Origin: Phallusia mammillata
Taxonomy: Eukaryota; Chordata; Ascidiacea; Phlebobranchia; Ascidiidae
DNA length: 64,000 nucleotides
NCBI GenBank assembly: GCA_003260075.1
Contig: QLIY01000257.1
Coordinates: 1-64,000 of the forward strand
Direction of reading: 5' to 3'
Positions 44,453 to 62,011 of the stretch are shown here, piece by piece (positions within the stretch are counted from its first letter, which is position 1; each line of letters opens with the position of its first letter). A model generated the notes under the pieces. The model was given only the letters and a program-made list of their open reading frames with translations. It was not told the origin of the DNA and made no database searches. The position numbers and the translations under genes are program-made.

Positions 44453-47203
44453 CGACTGTATACAACACAAGAGGTTGAACATGAATTACTTCACACTTTG
44501 GCATTTTTGTGTATTATTAGCCGCGTATGGCGTGTGTATTGTTTTCAAAATTAAATACACGTTAACTATTATTATGAATTATTGTTTTATTTGTAAATTT
44601 ATTCTTCACTTAAAGGTAGGATACTCGTTGTTGTAGTTTGGATTCGAAAATTCGAGTTGTTTCGGTTATTTTCGTAAATGTAGCCTAAACTGAAAAAGTG
44701 TCCACACCGAAAAAATCCACCAGCTTTTGTAACCGCATTTTACTTGGGAGTAAAAACATCGCTTGTAAATTGTGCATGCATCGTTGATAAATTTCAATAA
44801 AACGTGGACCACCAAGTGGGTTAAACTAAAACAAGATAAAATTCTCTGCATCTGATTGCTGTTGGAAATGGGAAAATTAGCTGATCTTTGTTAATATATA
44901 TACATCATAAACAATAATGGTGGGTACTTTCAGACTTATTAAGTTTTTAGTCTGTTGTTAATTTAAAACCAATGATAGTTTCGCTTTGCTACAATATGGC
45001 CTATTCTCAGCTTTATGAACCGCAGGTCCTCTGTGCAATGGCAAAGGGGATTATTACCGCAAAAATAATACAAAAGTTTGAGAATCAGTAAGTAAGAATA
45101 AGCATTAATTGGTGTCACTTTACGGTTCTAATCCTGCTGAATCGTCATCTCGTGTTTTCTCGCGGCAATACAATAGGTCGACATTGCCCACTTGTGCACA
45201 AACTATTGTGACGTTGTTCTGCTTAGCAACGATGGAAAAGGAGCGTCCTGGGTCGAATCCCGTGAAAAAAAGCTCACGTTACATATTCAGCGTCGTGTGG
45301 TGATCATCCGTTGTACTTGTCCGTTGGTTGCATGTAGAAAAGTGGTACTGTTTTAGCGACCCAGTTACAAGCCCTAGCCTTATTACCAGCTGCTTGGCCA
45401 TCCCGTGTTTGGGCAAATATCAAGCATGCATGTCACTTTCGTCAGAAAAATCCTTTCCGCTTTGAGTCCCACACTGTACGACTGTTTACGGACACTTTAG
45501 CATTTTACAATTTAACGTAGTGATGATTCATTCGGTCTGTCTGAAAACCGTCTGCACCGTGGTCTGAAAAACAAATAGCTCGTTTGACGTCATCGACTCA
45601 TCGTTATCAACAAAAAAAGCGTCTTTTTTGTTGACGCACTTACCATAGAATACTTTTACCACATGTTTTAGGTACAACATCAAAGAAGTATGGCTGTAAG
45701 TTCAGTTAGAAGTTTTAAATACAGGTATAGCAAAAGTTGCAAGTTCTTGTTTTAAAAGACATTATTTAAAACACGTTGAAACATTCCTAGTATTTATTTA
45801 CCTACTTCAACAGTTTACAAATCCCAAATTTGTTGTTCTTTAAATTTGCTTTAAGATTGTGGTAAGCGGATAACATGCCAATTGCCTACAGATAAAAAAA
45901 TCGCGCAGTGCGAACTGCGAAGGGAGCGGGCTGTGCGGTGTCGCCGGAACTGCGGAGCATCAGTTCTTAATTTCTTATCATTTTTACCCAGTGTGTTATT
46001 TACTGGATGTGAGTTTACCATTTTCATTGTTAAATTTTTTTGTGCAAAAATTATGTGAGGTTGGTTTGTGAAAAAGTTTTTGTGTACGTTTGTTTATTTT
46101 GTGGTCATGTTTTGGCGAGGTTTGGAGTTTTGTTTTGCTTTTTATGCTAAGATTTTTTCTGCATATGAAAACAGGAGGGATGTTTTTAGTTGTTGATTTG
46201 TATATTTAACGTGCTGAAGATTTAATATTAGTTGTATGCTGTGCATAATAAGTATTTTTGAAACATCATATGTGTCACACTCACAACACTTAGTTCTTTG
46301 ATTCATGACCATTTTAGCATTTTAGAAACAAAAAGTGTAGCTGCAGGGTTCCCGCGGCTATGGAAAATCTGGAAAGGTTATGGAATTTAAATTTGTATTT
46401 TATGGCCTGGAAAAGTTTTGAAAAAGTATGGAATTTGGCGCCTGAAAATGCCAGATAAGGATAGGAATTTCAAATTATGTAACGTTTGTATTCGTTGCAA
46501 GTGTGGTAAATTGGCTACATGTACCAAAGCCTCTTTTCTAGTTTTACTGTGGGAATTGCTCAATTTTTTTGATAAAGGTCATGGAAATTCGGGTTTTTTT
46601 TCTTGAAAAGTCATGGAATTTATAAACAAAAATTGCGCGGGAACCCTGAGCTGGCAAATTTAGTACTTCGTTAATCCTACAAACAAACCATGCAAAAGAT
46701 TGAAAATCATGATTAGTGTTATAACTGTTGTAGTGGTGATGGTTTGGGATTAGAAATTGAAGTAATCGCTGCAATTGATTTACCACAGCAATTAAGTGGT
46801 GATGATTTGCATCTCATTCCACAATATATTCCTGTTTACCCTTAACATTCATCTTCCACAAAAATGTACTGCCTTTCTGTCCACATTTTTCTGTGCAGAA
46901 CTGAACTGAACTAAACTGAACCTTTTTATCCATTTTGAATTAACTTTTTCGATTTGGAAATTTTAAGATTCATTTTTCCTGGATTAGTTTTTATTAATTG
47001 CTTGCTCAAAATTTAATATTTATTTACAGCGTTGTTTTAAATGGTAGATGTCATGTTATTCTATTTTTTGTGGTTAAAACCACTTCTTACTTGTCACAAC
47101 AATACCAACATATTACTTAAGTACACAGTGACCACATTTATTTTAATTTTAATGTATATATAAGGTGTTTTTGTACGTTTGATAATTCTGGCATAGTGGC
47201 AAA
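44453..47203. other. Intergenic region upstream of SMAD2/3
   Basis: No coding frame is supported. A GC-rich patch at about 45895-45965 could be a promoter or non-coding first exon of the SMAD gene, followed by AT-rich DNA. A hAT-like element lies at 46344-46648. Two weak B-box-like matches near 45120 and 45250 lack tRNA folding partners. Confidence 0.5.
46344..46648. mobile_element. Non-autonomous DNA element, CAGGGTTCCCGCG termini
   Basis: The left end CAGGGTTCCCGCG is exactly mirrored at the right by CGCGGGAACCCTG. Five bases, agctg, are repeated directly outside both ends (46339-46343 and 46649-46653). Repeated 'atggaattt' motifs fill the inside. The termini and 5-bp duplication fit a hAT5-like group; no transposase is present. 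Confidence 0.75.
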
Positions 47204-51549
<4,346 letters not shown>

Positions 51550-53199
51550 TCTTTAGTTTGAATCAATAAAAAATAAGTTGTGTGGGTTAGTTTCAACAGG
51601 GATGAGTACAAACAGTTTTGGAACAAAGATCCTGCTCTTTTCATCAACCTTTTCATCAAAGACTATTCATCCTACCATTTTGTATCAATGTCTCTTGTTT
51701 TTTTCTTGTACCAAAAAGTCAAGTGTGTGTTAATAATATTGCCAAACTGTACAGTATTGTTTTGTGTACGTTACAAATGGTTTTAGCAAACAGTTTTGCA
51801 AGAATGTACACTTAGGTATTTGATAGTCATTAACAGTTTCATATTGTTACCTATTTTACTTTTTTGTGTAAATTGAACTGCAACCATGTTCCAGGCTGAT
51901 TTTTTTACTGATTGTGTATAAAGTGCTTCCAAGGAAAACATTTTATTAAACTGGTAAAACGTTAAAACATAATACATTTAGAAATACTACGCTGTTACCA
52001 GGTTACTATCCCACTTTATAGTACATATCATTGAGGCAAAATGATTAGATGAGTGAGCAATTGATTGTAAGCAACATTATTTTTGCTGTTTTGAAAAATA
52101 CTGCCATTTTCTGTACAAAAAGTTTTCAGTTTTTGTGCCTTATTGTTTTTCAATGTCCGGCTCTTGCACTAACTTTTTATTACCCAATGAACTGATTTAT
52201 TTTGTAATATGTCACTTTAAACCCCATTTTAACATTTGGTTTGTTGCGAACATTTTTGTGCGAGATTTTAGTGTAGGCGTTTTTCATTGATAAATATTAC
52301 TGGTTTTGTTTGTACCATATAGCTGATATCCATTGCTGCAACAGTAAAAATTTTTGGTTTTGCAATTGTGATTCATAGGCAGACGCAATTTACCAGATTT
52401 TGTTACTTTATTGCAAATAGGTATGTTAACAGCTGCAGTGTCGTAAATGCACCATTGGCATAATTCTGTTGATGGTCGCCTTACCCTTACAGAAAGTAGT
52501 AAGGCAGAAAAACGAGTTTGCGCACTGGCATTAAATAAATGTGCTTTTGATTAGGCAAAAGCGACAAGATGTTGTGGTTAACTGGGTACCTTCACCGTTT
52601 CCCAACAAATGCCCAGGAGCTGGGAAGGTTAAAAAAGTTTAGAAAGGGAAAGAAGCGCTGCTAACAGACATATGGAATGACAGAGAGTTTTTAGAAAGTT
52701 GAACAGCGCACTAAACTATTGGTAAATAACATGTACACTGTATATTGGTTCGGCTGCTGTCGCTCCAGCAACCGCACGTTTTCCGTTGTTTTAGATAAAC
52801 TGCCGCGGGTGACGCTGAGGTCATCCCGCTTGTGTTTACTATAAATTTTCAACTAAACATTGGTAAAAAGTGTAGTTGTGTGCGTTTTTTACTTTAAGAG
52901 GTTTTTTAGATGACTATTTGTTTTCCAGTAGAACACCACACTTATTCTCCAAACACAGAAGGTTAGTTTTCATTATCCCCTCAAATCTAATACCCTTTTG
53001 GTTTTTGGATTTTAGTTTGGGGTAAAAACCGAAAGATTATTTAATGCCACGCTTTTATTCTTAGCGGTTTGTTAAGGTTGTAGCGGTTGTCATGCGAAAG
53101 CATTAGATGAAAAATCATAAACTTCTAAAATTACCCAAGTCATTTAAACGTATAGCGTATTTTTATGTGTCCTAAATTTCGTGTTTGTGCGTTGAGTAT

Positions 53200-53470
53200 T
53201 AGGCCGTCGCAATTTCCCTTTGTTGCGGAGCTAGGAAGCTTGTGTTTCCAGCCGTGCGCCTGCAAAAGTGATTTTGCGTTCCCTGCTGAATTTTGTACCA
53301 CGTGTTTTGTGCTGTATAAGGTTTTGCGTTTCGTTTAATAAAACTCTCTAGACACTCTTCGTTCTGCAGTCACGACTCTTCTGTGCACACTCTGCACACT
53401 CTACGCTCTGGAGTCAGAACTGGGAACACACTGGCCTCAGTCCACAGTCGCGACGGGCCATGATGTCAAC
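53200..53470 (+). mobile_element. LTR-like segment (possible solo LTR)
   Basis: A TATA-like 'gctgtataag' (53311-53320) is followed 17 bp later by AATAAA (53337-53342). About 90 bp of short C/T-rich repeats ('gcacactctgcacactct') come next, then 'gtcgcgacgggcc'. This order resembles the U3-R-U5 part of a retroelement LTR. I could not define its ends or a target duplication, and no gag-pol frame is adjacent. Confidence 0.3.
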
Positions 53471-53624
53471 AAAGTAACGGCCGCCCCCCACAAGGTAAGG
53501 AAGCAAGCCTATACAGTTTTAAAAAAATAAACGTGACCTTGTTGTTATTATGTCATTTTGTGTTTTCTCTGTTTTTTTATTCGTTTTATTTGATTTTAAA
53601 CCAGTTTGTTGTATTCATTGAGGT

Positions 53625-54018
53625 CTTCCCAAACTTTGTAGCTCGAGACCCCCCTAAATTTAGTAAATATTTTGCGCCCCTATGCGTTTGACGAATTGTT
53701 TTACAATGGGCTGTATTATGAGTGTAACTTATCCTTAACGGTATTTGTCCGTAGCATACGATTCTCGCATAGTTTGTAGCAACTTGGTGTATGGAATTTT
53801 ACGCACTTTCATATCGCCAGATCACAATGGGGTTAAAATGTCACAATGCATTTTGGTTTATATCCTAAGAAGAACGAGTTTAAACAAGTTTTATGCTATT
53901 TTAAAACGCTGAGACATAATTTTTAAACAGCGCTCTATAAATATCGTTGTCTGCAAAATTAGAAAGTTGTCGCGGACCCCCTGAAAACGCTTTGCGGACC
54001 CCCGGTTGAGAACCACTG
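53625..54018. mobile_element. Diverged hAT-type element
   Basis: The right end is 'gcggacccccggttgagaaccactg'-like and the left end 'cttcccaaactttgtagctcgagacccc'. The flanking 8-mers attgaggt and atttaggt match at seven of eight positions. The left terminus has drifted from the usual CAG start, so this is an older copy. Confidence 0.6.
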
Positions 54019-55136
54019 ATTTAGGTACTCGCGACCCCAAAAACTTTAGGTTCGCTACACGAAACGCATCAGGTTTGCTACCCCTAGTTTGTAAAACCCT
54101 CGTATTTTTTCAATCATCTATAGGCTACATCACCATTCTTTTCTTTTTTTTGGATTGTACGTTTTCTGCTGTCTCATCTCGCATTGCTTAGTTTAATAAC
54201 CGTATTAGATAGTAGACTACAATGGCCGCTTTTTATGCATGCTTCATGGTCGTGAACGTAGCCGATATGTATACAGCTGATTTGACATGTACACAGGCTT
54301 GTTGTTATTAGTGCATATTGTATAAATAGCACGGATGAACTGAGATAGTGGGGATTTTGCAACTTTGACAAACTGATCCATTCTCCCTAATTTTGAATGT
54401 TGCAGACCCTAAAATGAAACCACGGTTTGTTGCAGTTTTTACATTGTTGTCGCAGGTATTGTTTTGTTGTTGCTTTCTACGTCGTGCATATGATCAGCTG
54501 TTGCGTCATTAAAGAAACACGATAGAGCCCACAGTGTCGCTTTACGTTGCTGCGTTTGCGAAACTTATCTTGATGTGAGTTCGGGGAAATAAGAGCAAGA
54601 TATTTGCACGTAGGCCCACATATTAAAAAAACGATTTTGTTGCCCTATTTGCTGTTACACATAACAAGATAACCGCCCCAATAGCTCAGATGAAACCGCA
54701 GCAATTTTTACAAACTATTTTTTAAGAGAAATGAAGGGGTCGTTGTTTTAGGTTCCTTTCGATTCCGAATCTATACGGACTGACACTCTTTCACCTCACC
54801 TTTGCTGCATTTATTTGAACTGTGTCAGGCTGTATTCGACTACAATGGTTTAAAAAGTCAAAAAATTGCAATCCGTTGCAAATTCTTGAAAAGAACTGCT
54901 TCAACGAAAAGGTTGTTGGTTTGCTATCTTTTAGTGGACTTTGACCTACCCGTTAGGCCATAAACGTGTTCCGTCGTGTTGTATTCATTGTTCGTTTCAG
55001 ATTTGCCTTCTCAGTTCTCATCAGCTGGACAAATAAGAAGTTTAACACTCTGTTGTTTAAACTTTTTCTCTGTTGTTTAGAGTTTAGACGTTTTCAATAA
55101 ATATGCTGTATTGCAACAATTAGAAAGTGTTTTTTT

Positions 55137-58100
55137 ATGACCCAAAGTTTAAACATGGAAAATAAAAAGCTGATATCAAACTGGACATGTGACGATGTAA
55201 AACTTTGGTTGAAATCGGAAGGGTTTGGTGAGTATGCACAGCTGTTGTGTGATGAACATGGAATAGACGGGGAAGTTTTACTCACAATTACTGTTAAGGT
55301 ACAAACAAATTTAGTTTTAAATGCTCTTGCATGTGTTTGAGTAAACAATTAAACTCCTATAAACAAGCAAAATTTTAAACTTTAAAGTAGATGATTTTAT
55401 CAGTTTTGTACAGGGTCTTAACTCAATCGCAATTGAAGTTTTTATAAGATATAGGTCACATCCCACAAAAGACCTGTTTTGAGTTAAAAAACAGTGAGTT
55501 ATGATTCCAAGCAGAACTGTTACCATTGGCATTTTATGTGCTTACAAAAGGGGTTTTACTGCTTGGTCTGAATCAATCCAAAATGTTTTATTTGAATTAA
55601 AAATGCCTCTTTGGTTTAGTCTGGACATGCAAACACTTGGACTTGCTGATTAAATACATATCCTAATTTTTAGTTTTTTAACGTTCTGCAGGACCTTCGC
55701 GATCCTCCTCTTCAGTTGAAGAAATTGTGTGACATTAAAAAATTAGAGAAAAGTCTCAAACAACTACACAAAAAATGGGATGTTGAGAATCATATATTAT
55801 TAAGTGGTAAATATTTCTTTCCAATTTAATGTGGTTTGTAGGAACTAAGATGTCTGTGTTGTACATCTTTATTAAAAAATAAAAGTCATTAAGATATTGG
55901 AAACTGGACAAAGTTGTGGTACAATTGGGTTTAAAGTTGTACATTGCAAAGAATGTTGCACATTTTTGTTCAGTTGTACGCTTTTTTGGTTTTAGTTTTG
56001 TGAAAGTTACTGTTTATTAATATATCCTTTAAGAACATGAAAATGGAAAATATTCAAAGAAAACCAAAAGAAATGAACAAATTGAAAGAGATGGAATGGA
56101 GTCAAGTGATTTGGTGTCATCCGATGAAAATGATGAAAGTTATGTAAAGAAAGTTAATACACGAAAAAAGGTTTTTAAACCTGAATACAACAAATTGTTG
56201 GTAAGTGTAATATTTTTAACTTAGTAATGTAACCAGGTGTGGTACTTTGAGTGAATGATTAGTTTATGGTCGGACATGAATGACCTCTGCTTCATGTATG
56301 ACCACATGTACTGCAGGGCATGCTGGAATAAACCATACTGTTTTAGCTTATTGTTTCACACTGTGAAGGGTCGCAGATGATCTCAGTTTTATAAAATGGT
56401 TACATATTTACCCACCTCGTTTGTACATGTCGGGCAAAACATTAAATAGAATGATACAAAATGTGTGTCACCGAAATCGAGGTAAAATGTCATTAATGGT
56501 TAGTATTTGCTTAGCTACCACACACCACCATGACTGTATTGCGATTGGTAAAACACAGTTAAGAATGATTTGTTGCATCTGTACCACATCATGGCCTTCT
56601 AATTTGTCATTAACAAAGTTACAAATAATTTCTCGTTCTTTTGTCACACCATGACTTGTCAATTATGAAATGAATTACACTCGGGAATATGTATAATTCG
56701 GACAATACTGTAAAGCAAAAAGTTAACTTTTGTACTACACGCTTCTTAATTTGTCAGTGTCTGTGATACTGGGTTTTAAGAAAGATTTAACTGTTTTAAA
56801 ACAGACTTCGGACAACAATATTGAGGTTAAAGAAGGTATTTTTTTCCTGTTTCTTTGCACTATGTTTGAAAATTTACATAACAATATTGCAAAACATTCA
56901 TGTTATTGGGTCAAATTATGTACATAATAAATCGTTTATTAGGATATAAACTATTTGTTAAATGTTGATTTGGCTCAGGATGATTTAAGTTTCTCACCAA
57001 CCAAAGTACGACTTAAATTTACCAGATGTTCATTTGTCATAGGTGAGTTTTGGTTATGCCTTTGCAACTTCATGGATCACTGCCTATGTCATGGTGATCT
57101 GTCATGAGAAAGTGCCTGACAAAAAGAAATACCCGCCGCTACCTGATGTGTTTTTGGACAATATTCCTTTAATTCCATATGCATTTAAAATGGCCGAGGC
57201 TTGTGGCTTGTTACTTAATGCAATGTTTTGTTGCATTCTTCTGTTTCATAAGCATAGGTATGCAAGACAAAGTGACCAATTGTAATATTAAGAGTTACAA
57301 AAACATATAAATGGATAAAGTTAGCGTGTTATTGTTTTGTCATTAGAAATTTTTAAATCAAAGTTTTATTGCAGAGCCATTGTGTTGCGAAGATTTTTTA
57401 GCATTGCAAGCACTGTATTTCTCCTGCGTTCTGTGACCATGTTTGTAACCTCATTATCTGTGCCAGGAGAACATTTGGAATGCACTGGTAAAATTATAAA
57501 TCAATTCGATTTTTTAGATTTGAAAACAATTTTATTATTGTCTTATTGCAGCCATGTATAATTCAAAATGGCAAAGGATAACTCGTGCCACAGAAATCGT
57601 AACGGGACTTGGAATGTCGCTTACTGGTTTGCAAACATGTGGAGATTATATGTTCAGTGGACACACTGCATACTTAACACTGTTCAACCACCTTATAACA
57701 GAATGTAAAATGTACATGTTATTCTTTTTACGTAACTGTTTTCTATGACATTTTTTCTGTTTGCAGATTCACCACGAAAAATGCACTATATCCATACCAT
57801 CTCCTGGGTTTTGAACTTGTTTGGAGTTTTCTTTGTATTAGCTGCCCATGAACATTACTCGATTGATGTGTAAGTGTACAACTTTGTAAATGGTTGCATG
57901 CAAACCCTAGCTCAGCTCCCAGGGGGCGATGAGCTGTACTGGGAGTGGGCACTGGACTATAGGCTGTTCTGGGTGGCACAGGTGTTGGCTTACTAGAAAC
58001 ATCTGCCAAAAGACATTAGGCTATTTTTTCCATTGTGATGTAACCCCTGTTCTTTCGTATTGTAAAGAGTTAAGGGCATGTTGTCTTTTAAATTTGGATT

Positions 58101-60077
58101 TATCATGAGTGGATGTACATTCATATTCTTGATTTAATCAATTGGGAATTGTTTGCTACTCCATCTTGGTGTCCACATTAAGGACACTGAGTACTGTTAT
58201 GTATATTCTTCATTCGACTTGAAACTTAATTTCTTACAAACTACTAATAAACCTAATGATTTTGGAAATAAAGCTGATTTATCATTACCTATTCTTGTGA
58301 TTCTACATTAAACTTACTTTCCTGGCCATCACATATGGTTTAGCATCGGTGCTGTCCATGTTAAGACATGACAATGTCTTAAAATGTAAACGATTTGTTC
58401 AGTTTTTTCGAAATGAATACCAATATTGGTAGATCCGGCACTAAGGTTGAGTGGGTTTGTTCATCTGCCATTTTAAAGGGCCGGACACCACAGGGCCTAA
58501 GGGATTACTTATTGGGGGGCACGATCTATGAAAGGTGGAGAACCACTGCCTTAGCCTATGGTTAAACAAGAAGTCTGAACCTATAGAATTATAATAACTG
58601 GAACATTGTTTCTGCTTCAACATTAACGGTAACAACTCACTTAATAGATTTGGGCAAAAACTTAACCATCCACAGCTTAGCCATTGTTTTCTATAGACCT
58701 TGGCCATTTTAACACATATTGACCATTCACTGCGTAAGAAAGTTTACAGGTTTCAAATTTATAATTATTATGGGTCCCCTTTTATGAAGGGGACACATTG
58801 TTTTTGTCTGTATTTTTTTCTCTGTCTAACGCTGGTTTGTGATACGCATTTGGTCAAGAAAGAGTGCTCAATTTTTTTAAATTTTAGACACATGTTAGTT
58901 ATTAATCCAAATTTGATCCTCCTGAAGTTTGACCCTGAATGACCCAGCTGTTCACCCACAGGCCCCCAAACCGTATTTTTTTTAGCTGTACTGACTACAG
59001 TACTTCATTTAGGAGTTATATGCTTTGTTGTTTGGTGCAATATAAGGTATTTAAAAGAATTTTGTACCTTAAAAAAAAGATTTCCATTTTCACCCCTCAA
59101 ACCCCAAAATATTCATTTCTGTCTAACGCTGGTTTGTTAAACATGTTTGGTCAAGAAAGAGTGCTTTAAATTTATTCAAATTTGCACAGATGTTTAATCA
59201 TAAACATTATTGCCAAGGTAGTGGTGTATATAGAATACATCGTGTAGACGTTTCGACAATCTCACAGATGTTAGTTATTAATCCAAATTTGATTCTCCTG
59301 AAGTTTGACCCCAAACGACCCAGCGGTTCACCCACAGGCCCCAAAACTCTCAAGGGAGTAATTGACTGGTTTACAATTAAGGCGGGTGAATGCAGCGGGA
59401 GTGCTCAGCTTGACGTCCTTACGAGACAGTCATTTCACATTTTCAAAACAGTCAGGCACATTTTTTAAATTGTGTTTAAAAACTGACCTTGAAGGACAAT
59501 ATCAAGGTCAAAGCATGGGATTAAATTGAAAGTATTTTTCCCATTCTTATTTACTGTTTTTTTGTAATTATATCACAATAGCGATGCAAAAAGAATACGG
59601 ACAAAACTTTTAAAGTTGGGTTAATGCTTTCTGAAAGTTTTTCCTTAAGAATCGAAAAATAACCAGGACGTGTATTTACCGTAAATATGTGTAGATTAGA
59701 TCAAATGATGTATATGTGGAAAATAGCATGTAGAATATATAAAATGGAAGCATATCAGAAAGCCACCTTTCTATTTAAATTTTGAAATTTTATTCCTCAG
59801 GGTAATTGCTCTCTACATAACATCAAGAATATTTTTGTATTATCATGTGCTTGCTAACACCAGATCGTATTTCCACAGTAAAAGGATAAAGGTGAGTTTT
59901 TATTTAGTTTTGACTTTAACTGTTTACAAAATTTTTTTTTTTTAGATATGGTTTCCATTATTATCCTACTTTGAATGCAATGTTCCTGGAAAGGTTCCCA
60001 ATGAGTTTGAATGGCCTCTTGACAGAAACAGAATTGGAAAGTTTTTTAATCAAATTAAAAAATCAAAAAGTGCCTAG
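55137..60077 (+). CDS. SAMD8: SAM-domain sphingomyelin-synthase-related protein (SMSr)
   Basis: SMSr is an ER multi-pass enzyme making ceramide phosphoethanolamine and limiting ER ceramide. Exons: 55137-55298, 55692-55806, 56034-56200, (56805-56825, doubtful), 56943-57005, 57043-57257, 57375-57487, 57552-57704, 57767-57869, 59801-59891, 59946-60077; about 437-444 residues (human 415). The N-terminus is a SAM domain ([16 protein letters not shown]...). A charged linker and the lipid-phosphatase-like core follow: [45 protein letters not shown] (catalytic His), [10 protein letters not shown] (catalytic His and Asp), [14 protein letters not shown]. It ends [11 protein letters not shown]. The small exon near 56805 fits the frame only with a weak GTTAAA donor. 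Start is the first ATG (55137); MENKK at 55155 is an alternative. Confidence 0.93.
58500..58548. mobile_element. hAT-like right-end remnant in SAMD8 intron
   Basis: 'Ggtggagaaccactg' at 58534-58548 is a typical hAT right terminus preceded by 'gggggcacgatc'. No left end or duplication is found. It lies in the large intron 57870-59800. Confidence 0.35.
58819..59345. repeat. Diverged two-block duplication in SAMD8 intron
   Basis: Block 58819-58885 is repeated at 59117-59185, and block 58887-58976 at about 59268-59345, in the same order with about 10% differences. The second pair has an extra 80 bp between its blocks. No G-run placeholder separates them, so this may be a genuine old duplication. 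Both copies of block 2 keep the frame [14 protein letters not shown], but no gene is evident. Confidence 0.6.
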
Positions 60078-62011
60078 AAACAATGACAGCATATTTAATA
60101 ATATACCGCTTTGTACTAGTGAGTTAGTATTACAAGTGTTGCTGTGTTTGCATGTGTGCAATATTTATATATTTTTCTTGTGGATATGGTACCTTCCAGA
60201 AGAAACATCCTCCACTTTAAGTGTATTTGTTATGTGGCTTTTTTATTTTAACTGAAAATGCCTGATTTATATTTGGTAATGGATGACATATGTGTTTTAG
60301 CCTTTTACCCATTTTGCTTTTAAGTTATTCCAATAATTTTTTTTTCTGTTTATGTTATAATTGCTTTTGTCTTTTATTTTTCTTGCCTCCATTGACGTTG
60401 ATAGTAAATATTTACAAAGATTTGTGTTGACATAGTTCCGTATGTAAGGTGTTGACTGGATTTTTTGTGTAAAAGGTAATAGAACTTATGCACTTTTAGA
60501 AGAGGACAAGTAGTTAGCAACTAAAACCCATATTTTGCTTTGTAACAATGTTTTGATTTTAACCAATTTCTTTGTTCCCATAATGCTGATTTATTTGCTG
60601 CCTTAGGGGTGTGATAATACAATTTTATTCTTTATTTGTTGCCCAAACCTTTATTCAAAGGTCACAAAAATCATTTTAAACAGCAGTAAGGAGGCTTTTT
60701 GTCATGTTAAAAAATTATTTTTACTACATCCTATTAAAAAAGAATTGCTTGCATTTGGATTCCATGTGAGTTCAAAAATGTTAGAATTGAAACATTGTCA
60801 AAATGGCATATCCAGTCTAAATGTTTTGGCCAACTGAAACTTGACTGGTCGTAGTACACATATTTGGGGCTGCATGAGTTGCAAACCGGGGATGGTTGGA
60901 AATTTTTAAACAACAAACCTATTTACAATTGTTTTTCATTGAAATAATTTTTAGAAATACAGCCTGGTGCAGTTATGGCTGTATTTCTGACCTAAAGATA
61001 CCGGGAACAAGAAAAGTAATATTTGTGGATAAAAGTTTGGCAAGTATTGCAATTTTTACATTTTGATGACACATGGGTAAATGGCGTCAGAATTCACAAC
61101 GCACAACTACCTCTCTTCAGCTTGTTGAAAGTTTAAACCGGGTTTTCTTAAATCAAATCATAATGGGAAGTGACCCATAATAAGAGTAATTGTTACAAAA
61201 ACAAACTTATGTTATTGACTTCGTGTAGCTGTAACCTATTGGTTTGAAACAAAACTGACTTTTTGTTCTATTTCTTGGATTTACTGTTTGCTACTAATTT
61301 TGCGCATTTAAAACATTAGCTCATTGAAATAAACTCAAAGGTTGTATGTGTTGCTGCATCTGCCTTTTGGTTGACGAACGCCTCGAAGCAACCTATAGCT
61401 CATGTAACGTAAAGTACTTTCGTCAGAGTAGCTCTGAAAAGGTCAGCTTCAGTGTTTTACTTAAAAACAAAACACACATTTGCGTACCAGATTGTTTATT
61501 ATAACAATGTCATTGCAGGTAAGTTCAGCAGCACCTTTAAATTCGTGAAATTCACACAAACATATTGCGGTGTTACCAGTTTAAAGAAGACACCGGCAGA
61601 CATAAACATGCATCATTTACAATATCAGGGGTCAAAAACAATATTCCATGGAAGTATAGGATCAGAAATATACGAAAGGTCGAGGGGTATTGAAGTTGGT
61701 TCGTATATATATTAATTTTTGGGGGGTTCGAATTATTTTGATAAGTTGGGATCCATTAAAGTTTGGCTGGAGGCACTGTACAATATAACCATAGTTTCGT
61801 CCGAAGCAATAACAGTGAAAACATGCCGTCAAGTTCGCACGATTAGAGGGATGCCACGCAATGTTACACACAAATATAACGTGCAAAAAATTCAAAAAAC
61901 GTTACAGGAACACTGTTAGACGCTAACAACAAAACTGCTCGAAGTTGCATTAGTGGGTTAAAAAAGAACAAGACTGTTCGCGAAGACAGTGGATTTGTTC
62001 ATCAATTTACC
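60078..62011. other. Convergent intergenic region, SAMD8 to FNIP
   Basis: It holds the 3' flanks of two converging genes. AT-rich DNA continues to about 61300. Frames at 61452-61715 and 61719-61919 on the plus strand have no family resemblance. No transposon or RNA gene is recognised. Confidence 0.55.

Larger units (their letters stand above)
51550..55136. other. Intergenic region between SMAD2/3 and SAMD8
   Basis: The first several hundred bases should be the SMAD2/3 3' untranslated region (AATAAA at 51565). Further right lie an LTR-like segment and a hAT-like element, listed separately. No gene is supported. Confidence 0.55.

Noticed and set aside
45110-45270. Two B-box-like motifs suggesting tRNA genes
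   Set aside because: No cloverleaf partners were found around either motif.
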